Positions 60,946 through 64,000 of a stretch of 64,000 nucleotides of DNA are shown in pieces. Both the position numbers and the translations under genes were made by a program. The notes beneath the pieces are model-generated. The model had not been told where the DNA came from. It saw nothing but the letters and a program-made list of their open reading frames with translations, and made no database searches. The first letter of the stretch is position 1. Each line of letters starts with the position of its first letter. Origin of the DNA: Mitsuokella sp047974105 (GTDB lineage Bacteria; Bacillota; Negativicutes; Selenomonadales; Selenomonadaceae); NCBI RefSeq assembly GCF_047974105.1, contig NZ_JBHYRS010000009.1, positions 1 to 64,000 of the forward strand. Direction: 5' to 3'.

Positions 60946-63141
60946 TCAAAGGTAAATCTCACAGTCGTCTTCGACTTTCTTGCAGTTTTTGCGCACGCGC
61001 TGCATGACTTCCTGTGGGTCTTCACCGAGTTCAAACTCCACTTTCATCTCCTGCATCATGAAATTGACCACGGCATTTTGAACCCCTGCCGTATTTTTCG
61101 CTGCAGACTCCATGAGATTGGCGCAGTTTGCACAGTCCACATCAATTTTATACGAACGGGCAGCCTGATTCGGTGCATTAGAAGCACCTTCCATATATTT
61201 CTTTTCTGCAGGCAGTTCCATATGTTCTTTTTTATCAGCTTTTGGCAGGGACTCTATGCGGCCGCCGACAAAGAGCGCGCGCATGGCGTTGAGAACCGCG
61301 AGAATCATGACCCCGACATCGGCGAAAATAGCAGCCCACATCGAAGCAAGGCCAATGGCACCGAGCACGAGTACGATGGCTTTGACGCCAATTGCGAAAA
61401 CAATGTTCTGATGAACGATGCCCATCGTCTTTTTCGCAATGCGCTTTGCCGCAGCAATTTTCAGCGGGTCATCGTCCATGAGGACGATATCAGCAGCCTC
61501 AATGGCTGCATCCGAGCCCATTGCCCCCATGGCAATGCCGACATCTGCCCGCGAAAGGACCGGTGCATCATTGATGCCGTCGCCGACAAAGGCGAGTTTG
61601 CGGCCATCCTTCTCCTTCTGCAGCAGCGCTTCGACTTTTTCTACCTTATCCTGCGGCAAAAGTCCGCTGTAAACATCATCGAGTTTCAGCTCCGCAGCAA
61701 CCTGCTCAGCCACGGCTTTCGTATCGCCGGTCAGCATGACCGTTTTCTTTACACCCGTACGGTGAAGGGCCTCAATCGCCTCAGCAGAATGTTCTTTGAC
61801 AACGTCCGATACCACAATATGGCCTGCATACTCGCCGTCAATGGCCACATGGACAATCGTACCGGACTTTTCACACGGATGCCAGGCAGCACCGACATCC
61901 TGCATCAGTTTTTCATTGCCGACATAGATGACCTGTCCATTGACATGGGCACGCACGCCGCGTCCGGCAATTTCTTCCACATCCTCGACTTTGCAGTCAT
62001 CAGCCTCATGCTGATAGGCATTGCGCAGCGAAGCAGCGATGGGATGCGTCGAGAAGCGTTCAACATGGGCTGCCAGATGCAAGAGTTCCTGCGGATTGAT
62101 TTTCTCCGGATGAATGGCCGTGACTTCAAAAACACCCTTGGTAAGAGTACCCGTCTTATCGAATACAACCGTGTCCACCTTGGAAAGTGTTTCCAGATAA
62201 TTGGAACCTTTGATGAGCACGCCCGTGCGGCTTGCTCCGCCAATGCCGGCAAAGAACGACAGCGGAATGCTGATGACGAGTGCACAAGGGCAGCTGATGA
62301 CGAGGAAAGTCAGCGCGCGGTATATCCACGTTCCCCATTCCGGTGCCATGCCCATGGCAGCAATGCGCACCAGCGGAGGTACCACGGCCAAAATGGCAGC
62401 TGCAAGCACGACAATTGGCGTATAGACACGTGCAAACTTGGCAATGAAATGTTCGGACTTTGATTTGCGGGAACTTGCCTCCTCAACGAGCCTCAAAATT
62501 TTAGAGGCTGTTGATTCTGCAAAGGCCTTTGTCGTCCGGATATGCAAAAGACCGCTCGTATTGATGCAGCCGCTGATGACTTCATCGCCCTTTCCCACCT
62601 TGCGCGGCAGGCTTTCACCCGTGAGTGCCACGGTATTCAGGGTAGAAGTACCTTCGGCAATCACGCCATCGATTGGGATTTTTTCTCCCGGCTTGACGAG
62701 AATGACCGAGCCAACTGCCACACTGTCCGGCTGAACTCTTTGCCACTTTTCATCCGCTCCTACGAGATTTGCGTAATCCGGACGGATATCCATGAGTTCC
62801 GAAATATTGCGGCGGCTGCGCCCGACCGCATACGACTGGAACCATTCGCCCACCTGATAGAAGAGCATGACGGCAATTCCCTCGGTATAATCGCCGTCTT
62901 CATAAAGCGCCAGTGCCATGGCACCAATCGTCGCCACAGCCATGAGCAGACACTCGTCAAACGGCTGACGGCGCCAGATGCCCTTGCCTGCCTTGACGAG
63001 GATATCGCCGCCCACAATCAGGTAAGGAACAAGATATGCCAAAAAGCGCCTCATACCAGAAAGCGGCAGATAGGCCAGCAGCACCATGAGGAGCGCTGTC
63101 GCTATAATGCGAATAAGATTTTTCTTTTGTCTGGGATTCAT
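60946..63141 (-). CDS. P1B-type heavy-metal ATPase (Zn/Cd-type) with C-terminal HMA domain
   Basis: A 731-residue metal-exporting ATPase. The membrane metal site is SCPCALVISIPL, the phosphorylation motif DKTGTLTKG, and the hinge VGDGINDAPVLSRADVGIAMG. The final helix region DVGVMILAVLNAMRAL resembles Zn/Cd/Pb exporters (ZntA/CadA). Unusually the HMA metal-binding domain, with its DCANC motif, is at the C-terminus (about 660-731), not the N-terminus, and the protein ends soon after. Start is ATG 63141, after AAGGAGAG. A palindromic ArsR/SmtB-like site lies in its leader. Confidence 0.92.
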   Translation of the reverse strand: MNPRQKKNLIRIIATALLMVLLAYLPLSGMRRFLAYLVPYLIVGGDILVKAGKGIWRRQPFDECLLMAVATIGAMALALYEDGDYTEGIAVMLFYQVGEWFQSYAVGRSRRNISELMDIRPDYANLVGADEKWQRVQPDSVAVGSVILVKPGEKIPIDGVIAEGTSTLNTVALTGESLPRKVGKGDEVISGCINTSGLLHIRTTKAFAESTASKILRLVEEASSRKSKSEHFIAKFARVYTPIVVLAAAILAVVPPLVRIAAMGMAPEWGTWIYRALTFLVISCPCALVISIPLSFFAGIGGASRTGVLIKGSNYLETLSKVDTVVFDKTGTLTKGVFEVTAIHPEKINPQELLHLAAHVERFSTHPIAASLRNAYQHEADDCKVEDVEEIAGRGVRAHVNGQVIYVGNEKLMQDVGAAWHPCEKSGTIVHVAIDGEYAGHIVVSDVVKEHSAEAIEALHRTGVKKTVMLTGDTKAVAEQVAAELKLDDVYSGLLPQDKVEKVEALLQKEKDGRKLAFVGDGINDAPVLSRADVGIAMGAMGSDAAIEAADIVLMDDDPLKIAAAKRIAKKTMGIVHQNIVFAIGVKAIVLVLGAIGLASMWAAIFADVGVMILAVLNAMRALFVGGRIESLPKADKKEHMELPAEKKYMEGASNAPNQAARSYKIDVDCANCANLMESAAKNTAGVQNAVVNFMMQEMKVEFELGEDPQEVMQRVRKNCKKVEDDCEIYL

Positions 63142-63164
63142 ATTTCCACTCTCCTTACAAACAT

Positions 63165-63180
63165 ATGAACAATGGTTCAT
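63165..63180. promoter_or_regulatory. ArsR/SmtB-type operator candidate
   Basis: ATGAAC-AATG-GTTCAT, a palindrome like those bound by metal sensors of the ArsR/SmtB family, placed between promoter and start codon of the metal ATPase. No ArsR-type gene is in the window. Confidence 0.65.
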
Positions 63181-63191
63181 TTGTTAATTTC

Positions 63192-63220
63192 ATTATAGCA
63201 ATCAAGAAGTGAAAAAGCAA
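63192..63220 (-). promoter_or_regulatory. Metal-ATPase promoter
   Basis: Minus-strand TTGCTT (63215-63220), 17-base spacer, TATAAT (63192-63197). Confidence 0.65.
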
Positions 63221-63289
63221 TAGAAAATTGGGATTCTGCTGTCTCAGAAAATACAACCACACTATGCAATATTTTTTTTAGGAGAATAC

Positions 63290-63318
63290 TTGACAAAAAA
63301 AGGATTCATCCGTATAAT
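63290..63318 (+). promoter_or_regulatory. tRNA-Gln promoter
   Basis: TTGACA (63290-63295), 17-base spacer, TATAAT (63313-63318), 20 bases before the mature tRNA: a consensus stable-RNA promoter. Confidence 0.85.
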
Positions 63319-63338
63319 ATATAAATGTCGAAAGACAC

Positions 63339-63414
63339 AGGGGTATCGCCAAGTTGGTAAGGCACGGGTCTCTGAATCCCGCATGCGTTGGTTCGAGTCC
63401 AGCTACCCCTGCCA
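63339..63414 (+). tRNA. tRNA-Gln (CUG anticodon)
   Basis: A 76-base cloverleaf with encoded CCA. The acceptor AGGGGTA pairs with TACCCCT. The anticodon arm is CGGGT-CTCTGAA-TCCCG, placing CTG at positions 34-36; the pair 31/39 is U-U. The T arm is GTTGG-TTCGAGT-CCAGC. It reads the Gln codon CAG. Confidence 0.92.
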
Positions 63415-63425
63415 TATGAATATTC

Positions 63426-63452
63426 AGCCAGTCTTTAAGGGCTGGCTTTTTT
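63426..63452 (+). terminator. tRNA-Gln terminator
   Basis: Stem AGCCAG (63426-63431) with CTGGCT (63442-63447), followed by a run of six T, 12 bases after the tRNA. Confidence 0.75.
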
Positions 63453-63491
63453 GCTGTTCAAAATATTTTTTAGGAAAATCTCAACAAACAA

Positions 63492-63528
63492 AAAGGGCAG
63501 GCATCGTTTTGCACGATGCCTGCCCTTT
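63492..63528 (-). terminator. Terminator of the right-edge gene
   Basis: Sixteen-base-pair stem (63492-63507 with 63513-63528) and a five-base loop; the minus strand continues with U. It lies 12 bases after the stop of the partial gene. Confidence 0.85.
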
Positions 63529-63539
63529 GCTGCATGAAT

Positions 63540-64000
63540 TTATTTTGTTTTTTTCTTATCGCCTTTTTTGCTGCTGTTGGCATTTTTGCTGGTCTTCGCA
63601 TTTTTGCTGTTCTTGACCTGTTTTTTGTCAACGTCCTTGAGCGTCGTAATGCCCTTCTGGAAAGCAGCGAGGGAACTTGCGCGCAAATCCGGATTATCGA
63701 TAAGCTCTACGCCATAGCGATTGCCCTTCGGCGTGCGGAAGAAGGCTACTGCCATCTGCGTATCGGCCTTGGCCACACCGTCAATTTTGCCGTCGCCATC
63801 TTCATCGACCTCGACTTCTTTGGCCGTCACGGCGTAGATGGCCTTATTCTTGGCATCGAGATTCACGAGCATGATGCCCTCATAGCCATTGCTGCCCATA
63901 ATGCCCGAAAGAAGCTTTTCCGCATCGGCCGGCTTGAGTTTGTTGAGATCCGGCACGCTCTTGTTATCAAAGGCATTCGTCAGCACAACCCACGCGTATT
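63540..64000 (-). CDS. Uncharacterised protein with EF-hand-like loop, partial
   Basis: The 3' part of a gene whose frame is still open at the window edge; 153 codons are visible. Its sequence includes AWVVLTNAFDNK, then NGYEGIMLVNLDAKNKAIYAV and the acidic loop DEDGDGKIDG, which fits the Ca-binding D-x-D-x-D-G EF-hand or dockerin pattern. A Lys/Asn/Ser-rich tail follows, with repeated SKNA-type units. No family recognised. The tail is basic and low in complexity. Whether a signal peptide exists cannot be seen. Confidence 0.65.
   Translation of the reverse strand, partial: YAWVVLTNAFDNKSVPDLNKLKPADAEKLLSGIMGSNGYEGIMLVNLDAKNKAIYAVTAKEVEVDEDGDGKIDGVAKADTQMAVAFFRTPKGNRYGVELIDNPDLRASSLAAFQKGITTLKDVDKKQVKNSKNAKTSKNANSSKKGDKKKTK

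Noticed and set aside
60880..62463. A 527-codon open frame on the plus strand
   Set aside because: It starts inside a bidirectional terminator and is antisense to the metal ATPase; no domain is visible.
1..64000. CRISPR array, insertion sequence, prophage or toxin-antitoxin module
   Set aside because: I saw no regularly spaced repeats, transposase or integrase genes, phage structural genes or paired small toxin-antitoxin genes anywhere in the window.

Overview
The window looks like chromosomal DNA from a diderm Firmicute of the class Negativicutes, most likely Selenomonadaceae (Selenomonas/Mitsuokella-like). It combines Firmicutes-type control elements (glmS ribozyme, CIRCE/HrcA site, FapR regulator and box, GlcT/RAT antitermination of ptsG, an ANTAR response regulator) with Gram-negative envelope machinery (an RND pump with its periplasmic adaptor). 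A fold-III lysine/ornithine decarboxylase closely matches what I recall of the Selenomonas ruminantium enzyme, whose cadaverine decorates peptidoglycan. Nearly all genes are on the minus strand, and the left edge appears to be the upstream leader of an rRNA operon running leftward out of the window. TTG and GTG start codons are frequent.

Layout. 1-6 kb: rRNA promoter/leader, a YbjN-like protein, a HAD phosphatase, glmS behind a ribozyme, and groES-groEL behind a promoter and CIRCE. 6-12.3 kb: an assimilatory sulfate operon chrA-like/aprA/aprB/cysD/cysN with a promoter-proximal terminator in its leader. 12.3-14.5 kb: an ANTAR response regulator and its HisKA_2 sensor kinase directly upstream. 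14.6-17.4 kb: the t6A cluster tsaE-tsaB-rimI-tsaD. 17.4-21.4 kb: reverse rubrerythrin, lysine/ornithine decarboxylase, ABC-F ATPase. 21.6-26.1 kb: a small membrane protein, tRNA-Pro, a pair of papain-fold peptidases (C39-like and NlpC/P60), a PPP-family phosphatase and a DUF2971 protein. 26.2-32 kb: a heterodimeric ABC exporter, a glyoxalase-family protein, a LUD protein and an alpha/beta hydrolase. 32-36 kb: guaA, DUF805, recX, recA. 36-42 kb: RND pump and adaptor with a divergent MarR, then an MBL hydrolase. 42-51.7 kb: yceD-rpmF, then fapR-plsX-fabH-fabK-fabD-fabG-acpP-flavin oxidoreductase-fabF-rnc. 51.8-55 kb: GlcT-type antiterminator and ptsG. 55-58.9 kb: larC, larB, a coiled-coil protein, coaD, rsmD. 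59-64 kb: a DUF4127 protein, a Zn/Cd-type P-ATPase with a C-terminal HMA domain, tRNA-Gln, and a protein cut by the right edge.

The genes are mostly housekeeping: cell-wall precursor supply, protein folding, sulfate activation and reduction, tRNA modification, fatty-acid synthesis, glucose uptake and DNA repair. I saw no insertion sequence, prophage, CRISPR array or obvious defence island. The least explained material is regulatory: intrinsic terminators sit between promoter and start codon for the sulfate operon, for the ABC-F gene and for the PPP phosphatase. An ANTAR two-component pair, a family that usually acts by antitermination, adjoins the first of these. I regard that sulfate-operon/ANTAR region as the best candidate for an undescribed regulatory system. 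The window has no gene of more than moderate novelty.
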